Assembly: GCA_022570975.1 (NCBI GenBank)
Contig: JACZYS010000023.1
Coordinates: 1-14,314, forward strand
Direction of reading: 5' to 3'
DNA from: Candidatus Zixiibacteriota bacterium
GTDB lineage: Bacteria > Zixibacteria > MSB-5A5 > GN15 > FEB-12
DNA length: 14,314 bases
Position numbers and translations under genes: made by a program. The notes under the pieces are model-generated. The model did not search any database, was not told the DNA's origin, and worked only from the letters and a program-made list of their open reading frames with translations. Below, piece after piece: positions 7,047-13,409 of this stretch (position 1 is the first letter of the stretch; every line of letters starts with the position of its first letter).

Positions 7047-7068
7047 TAAAGTGTACAAATATTATTAT
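7040..7068 (+). promoter_or_regulatory. Promoter of the peroxiredoxin-kinase gene
   Basis: TTGATA (7040-7045), a 17-base spacer and TATTAT (7063-7068): each box matches sigma-70 consensus at five of six positions. Transcription would start near 7075, leaving about 30 bases of leader before the ATG at 7106. The Shine-Dalgarno is weak, which may keep expression low. Confidence 0.55.
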
Positions 7069-7105
7069 TATCTGAACACAAGAATCAAATGAATGGTAGA
7101 AATGT

Positions 7106-8482
7106 ATGAAAGATGATCCTCAAACTCTTTATACCTTTGTAGGTGGTCTTGCACCTGATTTCGAAGTCATGTGTGTCTCGAGTCCTACTAAGAAATCACG
7201 TAAAGTCAGCCTTAGTCATTATAGAGGTAAATGGCTTGTGCTAGTTTTCTACCCACAAGATTTTTCTCTTATCTGCCCATCAGAATTAACAGCCTTAAGT
7301 GAGAGTTATGAGGAATTCACCAAACTAAATGTTAGAATACTTGCCATAAGTACAGATTCAATAAAAAGTCACGCCCGGTGGCTTGGGGCTGAAAAATCTG
7401 AAGGAGGCATAGGTCCAATAAAATTTCCTCTCGGCAGTGACGAGGATCATTCAGTCTCTAAAAAATATCGTGTTTTATCAAACACTCATAGGCTTTCGCT
7501 AAGAGGTATATTCATTATTGACCCAAATGCAGTTGTTCAATATCAATTAGTGCAAAATTTGAATACTGGTCGTCGTGTTAATGAAATAATTCGGGTTCTA
7601 AAGGCACTTCAGACAGGAGGTCTATGCTCAGAAAATTGGTCAGATGGTAAATCAGTGATAAAATGCGCTTCTATACTAAGGCCAGGAATGGTTATTTCAA
7701 ATTATTTGATAAAAGAAATTGTTGGTACCGGAGGCTTTTCAACTGTGTTCAAAGCATTTGATAGAAACTTGGATAGAATAGTTGCTTTAAAAATTCTCAA
7801 AGTTAAGTCAAATGAACAACTTTCAGTCAAGAATGAAGCAAAATTGAATGCTGCATTATCTCATCCTAATATATGTACAATATACCATACGGATGATTCT
7901 GAAGGTTTCTCTATAGTAGTAATGGAATTCTTGCATGGGAAGACGCTTAATAAAATTATTGAGAGTGAAACAAAATGTACATTAACTGTTGAAAATATTA
8001 TTTGCCAGATTGCGAATGGAATGTCTTTCGCACATTCAAAGGGCATTGTACATGGAGATTTGAAACCGTCTAACATTATAGTTACTGATGACGGAATTGC
8101 AAAGATTGTTGATTTTGGGCTTTCCAAGCGAATCCGAAAGCAAGAAGACTTTGATTATTCAAAAACAGTCAGTATGCTTGATAAGAACATCGTTTCCGGA
8201 ACGCCAAATTATATGTCACCTGAACAAGCCAATGGAGACGGTACCTCTATAGCAAGCGACATATTTTCTCTTGGATTAATCATTATAGAATTGCTGACAA
8301 AGAAAAAAGTATTTTCAGGGAACAATACTCTCAATATATTTCGTCAAGTAAGTCAAATTGAACCAAAGAATGTGACACAAGAGATTCCTGATAGATTTCA
8401 AACTTTAGTTCAACAAATGTTACAGCCAGAACCAGGCAAACGATTAGCATCAATGGAAGGGGTGATTGATAAGCTAAAATAA
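7106..8482 (+). CDS. Peroxiredoxin-Ser/Thr protein kinase fusion
   Basis: One uninterrupted 458-codon frame joins two enzymes. Residues about 8-185 are a typical 2-Cys peroxiredoxin (AhpC/Prx1 type): P50, S54 and C57 in FYPQDFSLICPSE (peroxidatic cysteine), EGGIGP at 99-104 (like the GGLG motif of hyperoxidation-sensitive enzymes), R133 in LRGIFIIDP, and C174 in GGLCSENWSDG (resolving cysteine). Residues about 200-458 are a Hanks-type kinase: G-loop GTGGFSTV (207-214), K229 in VALKIL, E244, HGDLKPSN (316-323), DFG (336-338), GTPNYMSPEQ (365-374), D385 and R446. All catalytic residues are present, but HRD is HGD, so activity may not depend on activation-loop phosphorylation. No transmembrane helix, TPR or C-terminal sensor domain follows, so the peroxiredoxin replaces the usual sensor and the protein is probably cytosolic. 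Peroxide-controlled kinase activity is inference. Confidence 0.93.
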   Translation: MKDDPQTLYTFVGGLAPDFEVMCVSSPTKKSRKVSLSHYRGKWLVLVFYPQDFSLICPSELTALSESYEEFTKLNVRILAISTDSIKSHARWLGAEKSEGGIGPIKFPLGSDEDHSVSKKYRVLSNTHRLSLRGIFIIDPNAVVQYQLVQNLNTGRRVNEIIRVLKALQTGGLCSENWSDGKSVIKCASILRPGMVISNYLIKEIVGTGGFSTVFKAFDRNLDRIVALKILKVKSNEQLSVKNEAKLNAALSHPNICTIYHTDDSEGFSIVVMEFLHGKTLNKIIESETKCTLTVENIICQIANGMSFAHSKGIVHGDLKPSNIIVTDDGIAKIVDFGLSKRIRKQEDFDYSKTVSMLDKNIVSGTPNYMSPEQANGDGTSIASDIFSLGLIIIELLTKKKVFSGNNTLNIFRQVSQIEPKNVTQEIPDRFQTLVQQMLQPEPGKRLASMEGVIDKLK

Positions 8483-8574
8483 CTGAAATTAATAATTGTT
8501 GACCAATGATTTATAAAGCAGCTTTGAGATATATATTCTGCACATGACGTTTTTTTGATAATAGGGAGGTAATG

Positions 8575-9315
8575 ATGAAATCAAATTTGAACCGTGGGCG
8601 AAAGTTTATTCGAGTACTTTTCACACTTGCCATTATGACGGTTATGTTTGCCGGCTGTGGCGGTGGCTCCGGAAGTCTGACCGTAGCAGTCACTTATAAT
8701 GGAACTTCAATTCCATCTCCGGTCGCAATATCAATCGAAACCGATGTTGAAACCTGTGGTCACGAAATCTTTGCCGAAAACATTATTGTAAACTCGGAAA
8801 CTCGCGGCCTGAAGAATGTCGTCTTTCGCTTGGAAGGTGAGATCAAAGGCAAGGATAAACCCCGTGATATTATCATCTCCAATAAGGGCTGTGTTTTTGT
8901 CCCCCATGTGGCCATCACCCAAATTGGGAGTAAGATTAAAATCGTAAATGATGATGCCGTTTTTCACACAACCAATGCAGATATGAACGGAAAAAGTTTA
9001 TTCAACGTCCCGCTCTTTGTCGGCGAAGCTCCATTTCTTCAGGAGCCAATGCAAGAATCCGGACTGCTTGAAATTAGTTGCACGGTTCACAGCTGGATGA
9101 AGGGTTACATATATGTTCATAATAATCCATACATTGGCGCATCAGATGATGCAGGGATGCTCTCGCTGACAGAAATACCTCCGGGCAAGTATCAGTACGT
9201 TGCCTGGCATGAAGAATTAGGAGAACAAACCGGTGAGCTTGAGATTATTAGAGGTCAGGCCGTTTCAATTAAATTGGAATTCAGTGAAGTCAGTGAACCA
9301 GAAGCAGAGAATTAA
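8575..9315 (+). CDS. Lipoprotein with type 1 copper (cupredoxin) domain
   Basis: A probable small electron carrier on the outer face of a membrane. The signal peptide ends VMFAGC, a fair lipobox with the lipidated cysteine at residue 28 (from 8575). The cupredoxin-like part (about 35-185) has two cysteines typical of this family (ETCGH near 61, NKGCVFVPH near 106). It also holds the type 1 copper ligand set: H131 in VFHTT, then C169, H172 and M175 in SCTVHSWMKGY, i.e. C-x2-H-x2-M as in plastocyanin. A small carboxypeptidase-regulatory-like beta-sandwich follows (about 186-235, EIPPGKYQYVAWHEELGEQT). The start at 8575 is preferred to the ATG at 8572 because GGGAGG (8564-8569) sits five bases before it. 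Such proteins often lie near cytochrome or respiratory genes; none is present here, so its redox partner is unknown. Confidence 0.87.
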   Translation: MKSNLNRGRKFIRVLFTLAIMTVMFAGCGGGSGSLTVAVTYNGTSIPSPVAISIETDVETCGHEIFAENIIVNSETRGLKNVVFRLEGEIKGKDKPRDIIISNKGCVFVPHVAITQIGSKIKIVNDDAVFHTTNADMNGKSLFNVPLFVGEAPFLQEPMQESGLLEISCTVHSWMKGYIYVHNNPYIGASDDAGMLSLTEIPPGKYQYVAWHEELGEQTGELEIIRGQAVSIKLEFSEVSEPEAEN

Positions 9316-9336
9316 AAAGTAGATACAGTCTTATGA

Positions 9337-9359
9337 GTCAGGAGCCCCGTGCTCCTGAC
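9337..9359. terminator. Perfect copy of repeat family A, likely terminator
   Basis: GTCAGGAGC-cccgt-GCTCCTGAC, a nine-base-pair stem 21 bases after the stop of the copper lipoprotein, followed by TTGTAT. It is nearly identical to the hairpin at 6235-6257, so the element seems to serve as an intergenic repeat and possibly as a 3' end. The T-run is weaker than at 6258. Confidence 0.5.
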
Positions 9360-9389
9360 TTGTATCTCTAAACCTCAATTGGTTTCAAG

Positions 9390-9494
9390 GTCATCCTCGC
9401 GCAGGCGGGGATCCAGTTCTTCACTCTTCGTTCTAGCATGGATCCGCGAAGCAATCTCAGATTCGATTTGCGGAAGACGAGGGCGTCTGCTTCC
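9390..9494. repeat. Second repeat cluster: families B, C (fragment) and another hairpin
   Basis: A family B copy (9390-9416) is identical over all 27 bases to those at 6322 and 6431. A fragment of family C follows (GCGAAGCAATC, 9446-9456). Then comes a different hairpin, GGAAGACG-aggg-CGTCT-gc-TTCC (9472-9494). No coding frame is visible. Together with the family A copy at 9337 this reproduces the A-B-C components of the mosaic near 6300. Confidence 0.7.
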
Positions 9495-9519
9495 CACAAA
9501 TTCTTGTAATATTTCCCAT

Positions 9520-9590
9520 TAAGTCACATCGAGCGGAGTCGAGATGCTGTATCACTAGAGACACCCTTCGACTCCGCTCAGGGCGACTTA
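9520..9590. repeat. Long inverted repeat made of two head-to-head units
   Basis: GAGCGGAGTCG (9531-9541) faces CGACTCCGCTC (9569-9579). The outer ends TAAGTC (9520-9525) and GACTTA (9585-9590) also pair, giving two imperfect 27-base arms around a 17-base centre. It lies between the convergent ends of the copper lipoprotein and the acyl-CoA dehydrogenase and could act as a bidirectional terminator. The GAGCGGAGTCG core is a motif I recall from dispersed repeats in several bacterial phyla; I have not checked this. Confidence 0.65.
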
Positions 9591-9651
9591 TTCTCTCATA
9601 GCAGAATATTTTTTTTGGTAATTTGTTGGTCTCTCAAAACGGCAACGGCCC

Positions 9652-10806
9652 TTACCCCTGCTCCATCTCTTTGAGCAACTCTCTTGCGATGACGATGCGT
9701 TGGACTTCGTTGGTGCCTTCGAAAATTTCGCAAAGTCTGACATCGCGGTAAATCCGCTCCACATGATACTCATGAGAATAACCATACCCGCCCAAAATCT
9801 GGATGGCCTTATGAGCAACGTCTGTTCCCATTTCAGAAGCAAACATCTTGGCCGAGGCCGCTTCTTTAATCACCGAAAGACCATTGTCCGCTCTTGATGC
9901 AGCTTGATATGTCAACAACCGGGCCGCCTGCAGATTTGCTTCCATTTCTGCCAGTTTGAATTGAATGGCCTGAAATTTGGCTATCTCCTGACCAAACTGT
10001 TTGCGCTCGGTAGAGTACTTGGTGGCGATTTCAAGTGCTCGCTGTGCCATGCCTACCGACTGTGCCCCAACAGAAATGCGTCCGTGGTTGAGCGTTTCCA
10101 TAGCGATATTAAAGCCCCGTCCAACTTCGCCGAGCAGATTATCCTTTGACACTTTGTAATCAGTGAAAATTAACTCGGATGTCGGTGATGCCTTGTAGCC
10201 CATTTTCTTTTCGATAGAACCTACCTGAAATCCGGGTCGGTCAGTCTCAATAATAAAAGCCGTTATTCCTTTGGAGCGAAGCTCCTTATCAACGGTTGCA
10301 AAGACTAAGATGTAATCAGCTACAGAGCCGTGGGTCACCCAGAGTTTGGTGCCGTTTAAAATATAGCCGTCGCCATCTTTGGTTGCGGCCAGGGATAGCG
10401 AAGCAGCATCAGAACCGGAACCAGCCTCAGAAAGAGAATAGGCGGCCATTTTTTCGCCGGAACAAACCGGGGGAAGGTATTTTATTTTTTGCTCTTCGGT
10501 TCCGTTGGTCAAAATGGGGATAGAAAACAAAGAACCATGCACGGCTGCAACTAATGCGTGGGATGCACAGCCGCGAGCCATTTCTTCGATAGAGACAACA
10601 TAGGCCAGATTATCAAGCCCGGCACCGCCGTATTTTTCGGGAACTTTAACACCCATCAGTCCCAGGTCGGCCATTTCTTTGATCAGGTCTTTATTCAGTT
10701 CTGATTTTGCATCACTCTCGGCGGCGTTGGGGAAGAGCTTTTCATCGGCAAATTTTCGGGCAACTTCCCGGACAAATTGCTGTTCTTCAGAAAAACTAAA
10801 ATCCAT
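9652..10806 (-). CDS. Acyl-CoA dehydrogenase, probably short-chain type
   Basis: An FAD enzyme that oxidises acyl-CoA to trans-2-enoyl-CoA and passes electrons to electron-transfer flavoprotein. The 384-residue length is normal for the family. The N-terminal helical domain (about 1-115) is followed by the FAD-binding beta region with AAYSLSEAGSGSDAASL (121-137) and LWVTHGSVAD (155-164). The C-terminal helical domain then carries RKQFGQEIAKFQAIQFKLAE (268-287), QILGGYGYSHEYHVERIYRD (336-355) and the catalytic base E363 in EIFEGTNEVQR. E363 at this position is typical of short/medium-chain (butyryl-CoA-like) enzymes rather than isovaleryl- or long-chain types; the exact chain length cannot be told. 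The gene lies 143 bases downstream of acsA on the same strand and is probably cotranscribed, pointing to acyl-CoA metabolism. No etfAB genes are in the window. Confidence 0.92.
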   Translation of the reverse strand: MDFSFSEEQQFVREVARKFADEKLFPNAAESDAKSELNKDLIKEMADLGLMGVKVPEKYGGAGLDNLAYVVSIEEMARGCASHALVAAVHGSLFSIPILTNGTEEQKIKYLPPVCSGEKMAAYSLSEAGSGSDAASLSLAATKDGDGYILNGTKLWVTHGSVADYILVFATVDKELRSKGITAFIIETDRPGFQVGSIEKKMGYKASPTSELIFTDYKVSKDNLLGEVGRGFNIAMETLNHGRISVGAQSVGMAQRALEIATKYSTERKQFGQEIAKFQAIQFKLAEMEANLQAARLLTYQAASRADNGLSVIKEAASAKMFASEMGTDVAHKAIQILGGYGYSHEYHVERIYRDVRLCEIFEGTNEVQRIVIARELLKEMEQG

Positions 10807-10872
10807 GTATAATCAACTTTCCTCTTAACAAATTTATATCACATCTATACCAAACACTCAGCAAAAATCAAG

Positions 10873-10933
10873 GGAACTTCCTTCCTTTTATTGGAACTTG
10901 CTTCCTTTTATTGGTAATTTATCCCTTTTACTT
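10873..10933. repeat. 20-base tandem repeat between acsA and the dehydrogenase gene
   Basis: Two units differing at one base (10873-10892 and 10893-10912, beginning GGAACTT and ending CCTTTTATT) are followed by a degenerate third (10913-10933, GGTAATTT...). The array lies 17 bases downstream of the acsA stop in the spacer of the presumed operon. On the transcript it reads purine-rich (AATAAAAGGAAG). It shows no hairpin and no coding frame. Confidence 0.7.
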
Positions 10934-10949
10934 AGGCATACAAGGTCAC

Positions 10950-12908
10950 TCAGTCCTCGTATTTTGACTTTATTTTACTCAAAACATTGGGGTCAGCCAG
11001 AGTAGTGGTGTCACCCAATACCTTACCGGAGGCTATATCCTTCAACAGTCTCCGCATAATTTTCCCCGACCTTGTTTTGGGCAAATCAGGCGTGAAAATA
11101 ATCTTTTCCGGTCTTGCAATTGCCCCAATTTTGTGTGATACAAAGTCGGTCAAAATTTTGGCCAGTTCGCTTTCTGATTTCTTACTCTTGAGCGTTGTTA
11201 CAAAAGCAACCATGCATTCACCTTTGATTTTGTGAGGTGAACCAACCACTGCGGCTTCGGTAACCGATTCATGTTCAACTAAGGCCGACTCAACTTCCAT
11301 GGTAGAAATCCGGTGTCCGGAAATATTTATGACATCATCGACCCGGCCCAAAATCCAGAGATATTTTTCGCTGTCAATCTTGGCACCGTCCCCGGGGAAA
11401 TAAATATCTTTCCATTTTGTCCAGTAGGTTTCCACATACCGTTCTCTGTCGCCCCAGATTCCGCGAAGCATCCCCGGCCAGGGTGTTTTGATAGCCAGAA
11501 ACCCGCCGCCGTTTTTTATTTCATTTCCGTTTTCATCCAAAATAGCCGCTTCAATTCCCGGAAAGGCAAAAGTCGCCGAGCCGGGTTTGGTGGTAGTAAG
11601 TCCGGGTAGGGGGGTGATAAGGATGTGCCCGGTTTCTGTCTGCCACCAGGTATCAACAATGGGGCAGTTCTTATGGCCGATTACTTCGTTATACCAAATC
11701 CATGCTTCCGGGTTTATCGGCTCACCGACAGTACCCAATAATCTAAGCGAGCTTAAGTCACACCCGTCTGGATATTCACGCCCCCAGTACATAAAGGTTC
11801 TTATAGCCGTTGGTGCCGTGTAGAAAACGGAGACGCCGTGTTCTTCGACAATTTTCCAGAACCTGTTCTTATCGGGATAATTCGGAGTTCCCTCGTACAT
11901 TACTTGCGTAGCCCCGTTGGCCATAGGGCCATAGACAATATAGGAATGACCGGTCACCCAGCCACAGTCGGCCGTGCACCAGAAAACATCATCATTTTTC
12001 AGATCAAAAACATATTTTGTGGTGGCGTATACTCCGGTCAGGTATCCGCCGCAGGTGTGCATTATTCCTTTTGGTTTTCCGGTTGTTCCGGAAGTGTACA
12101 ATATAAAAAGCGGGTCTTCGCTATCCATGTAAGTAGGTTTGCAGAATGAATCAGCTTTTTCCAATAGTTCATGATACCAGTGGTCACGTCCTTCTTTAAA
12201 TCTCAATAAAAATCCACCTCTGTTTACAACGACCACATGCTCAATAGATGGGCAGTCGGCCAGGGCAACATCGGCATCATGTTTGAGGGGAATGACCTGC
12301 CCTTTTCTGTAGCCGCCATCGGCAGTGATCAATAGTTTTACCTGGGAGTCATTGATTCTGTCTTTCAATGATTCGGGGGAGAAACCGCCAAACACGACCG
12401 AATGTATTGCACCGATCCGGGCGCAGGCCAGCATGGAAATCATAATTTCCGGAATCATGGGCAGGTATATGGCAACCCGGTCACCTTTTTTTACTCCGAG
12501 GGATTTTAAGGCATTGGCAAATTTGTTTACATCACGATAAATATCATAATATGTAAAAGTTCTTTTGTCTCCCGGCTCCCCTTCCCAGATTAAGGCAGCT
12601 TTGTTTCTATTTCCGTTCGTAATATGCTGGTCCAAACAAGACTCAGTGACATTCAATTTACCTCCGTCAAACCAGCGGGCATCGGGAGCTTTCCAAATCA
12701 GACCTTTTTCCCATTTTTTCTTCCATACCAATTCAGAAGCCATCTTTTCCCAGAATTTAACCGGATTTTTCCTGGCCGTTTTATAAATATCAGCATTTCT
12801 TACATTTGCTTGTTTTTTGAAAGAGTCTTTTGGCTTAAATTTCCTGTTTTCTATAAGAAGAGTATCAATTGTCTTACTGCTATTTTTGTGCTGTTTTTTG
12901 TTCTTCAT
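10950..12908 (-). CDS. acsA: Acetyl-CoA synthetase (AMP-forming)
   Basis: Converts acetate, ATP and CoA to acetyl-CoA through acetyl-AMP. The 652-residue length equals the family norm. The N-terminal acetyl-CoA synthetase segment (FWEKMASELVWKKKWEKGL near 52-70) precedes the adenylate-forming core. Visible motifs are the P-loop-like YTSGTTGKPKG (271-281), VGEPINPEAW (394-403), and DTWWQTETG (419-427) with W422, the tryptophan that limits the pocket to acetate. PGDGAK is at 505-510 and the hinge GRVDDVINISGHR at 521-533. The C-terminal PKTRSGKIMRR (610-620) carries K616, the lysine controlled by acetylation in characterised enzymes. The start has a moderate GGAG Shine-Dalgarno, and a possible promoter lies upstream (TTGACT 12969-12974, TATTGT 12944-12949, 19-base spacer). 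The acyl-CoA dehydrogenase gene follows on the same strand. Confidence 0.96.
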   Translation of the reverse strand: MKNKKQHKNSSKTIDTLLIENRKFKPKDSFKKQANVRNADIYKTARKNPVKFWEKMASELVWKKKWEKGLIWKAPDARWFDGGKLNVTESCLDQHITNGNRNKAALIWEGEPGDKRTFTYYDIYRDVNKFANALKSLGVKKGDRVAIYLPMIPEIMISMLACARIGAIHSVVFGGFSPESLKDRINDSQVKLLITADGGYRKGQVIPLKHDADVALADCPSIEHVVVVNRGGFLLRFKEGRDHWYHELLEKADSFCKPTYMDSEDPLFILYTSGTTGKPKGIMHTCGGYLTGVYATTKYVFDLKNDDVFWCTADCGWVTGHSYIVYGPMANGATQVMYEGTPNYPDKNRFWKIVEEHGVSVFYTAPTAIRTFMYWGREYPDGCDLSSLRLLGTVGEPINPEAWIWYNEVIGHKNCPIVDTWWQTETGHILITPLPGLTTTKPGSATFAFPGIEAAILDENGNEIKNGGGFLAIKTPWPGMLRGIWGDRERYVETYWTKWKDIYFPGDGAKIDSEKYLWILGRVDDVINISGHRISTMEVESALVEHESVTEAAVVGSPHKIKGECMVAFVTTLKSKKSESELAKILTDFVSHKIGAIARPEKIIFTPDLPKTRSGKIMRRLLKDIASGKVLGDTTTLADPNVLSKIKSKYED

Positions 12909-12943
12909 TAATTTGGCTCCATACCGGTTTTCAGGTTATGCCT

Positions 12944-12974
12944 ACAATATTTGTCTCTTCTGAGAGGAAGTCAA
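12944..12974 (-). promoter_or_regulatory. Possible acsA promoter
   Basis: Minus-strand TTGACT (12969-12974) and TATTGT (12944-12949) with a 19-base spacer, longer than ideal. The start of transcription would lie about 30 bases before the ATG. Tentative. Confidence 0.3.
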
Positions 12975-13204
12975 GAGTATCAGTTATTGTCATTTATCTT
13001 GAATCAAAGTGCTCAAATTCCAGTAGTATGAAATAAAAAGCATAAATTCTGCCAGCTTTTTCAACTCCGGCAATTACAGGCCAATATTTTAATCCTGAGG
13101 TATCTTAAGTTTGGCAAAAGTAATCAAATCTTGATTCGGTACAGTTATTGCAATTTGACCCATTGAGTTGACGGATTATCTTGACTTTTTGGGCTAAGAG
13201 CTTA

Positions 13205-13268
13205 TATTTGAACCGAGTAGAAATGAGATACTTACCATAATTGTTACTACAAAAGAACGGTTCAAATA
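13205..13268. repeat. 11-base perfect inverted repeat with 42-base spacer
   Basis: TATTTGAACCG (13205-13215) is the exact reverse complement of CGGTTCAAATA (13258-13268). A shorter nested pairing (GTAG with CTAC) could extend the stem. It may be a structured RNA element, a protein-binding site pair or a decayed mobile-element end; nothing in the sequence decides this. Confidence 0.5.
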
Positions 13269-13357
13269 CGTTATCTAAAGCTAAATTGGCTAAAAAAATT
13301 AAAAATCCTGTTGATTGAGAATTCTTAGTAGTTGGTACGTTTATTGAAGAAGAAAAG

Positions 13358-13387
13358 AACACAACTAAGTGTGTTAAACAGTATAAT
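13358..13387 (+). promoter_or_regulatory. Dyad plus TATAAT before the HYR-like protein gene
   Basis: AACACA-ACTAAG-TGTGTT (13358-13375) is a perfect six-base-arm dyad ending six bases before a perfect TATAAT (13382-13387). The dyad occupies the -35 position, where no consensus -35 hexamer is present, so it may bind an activator or repressor. Transcription would start near 13394, leaving a very short leader; the GGAGG Shine-Dalgarno (13398-13402) follows. Confidence 0.4.
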
Positions 13388-13409
13388 GGGTTTTTTTGGA
13401 GGAAAGATA

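Larger units (their letters stand above)
12909..13409. other. 500-base gap between acsA and the HYR-like protein gene
   Basis: AT-rich DNA between divergent genes, with no convincing coding frame on either strand. It holds the possible acsA promoter, a short palindrome AATCAA-ATC-TTGATT (13122-13136), an 11-base inverted repeat (13205-13215 with 13258-13268), and near its right end an 18-base dyad and TATAAT ahead of the gene at 13410. I see no tRNA or recognisable RNA gene. Confidence 0.5.

Noticed and set aside
11313..12149. Several plus-strand frames of 98-111 codons
   Set aside because: They are antisense to acsA, which is complete with all motifs.
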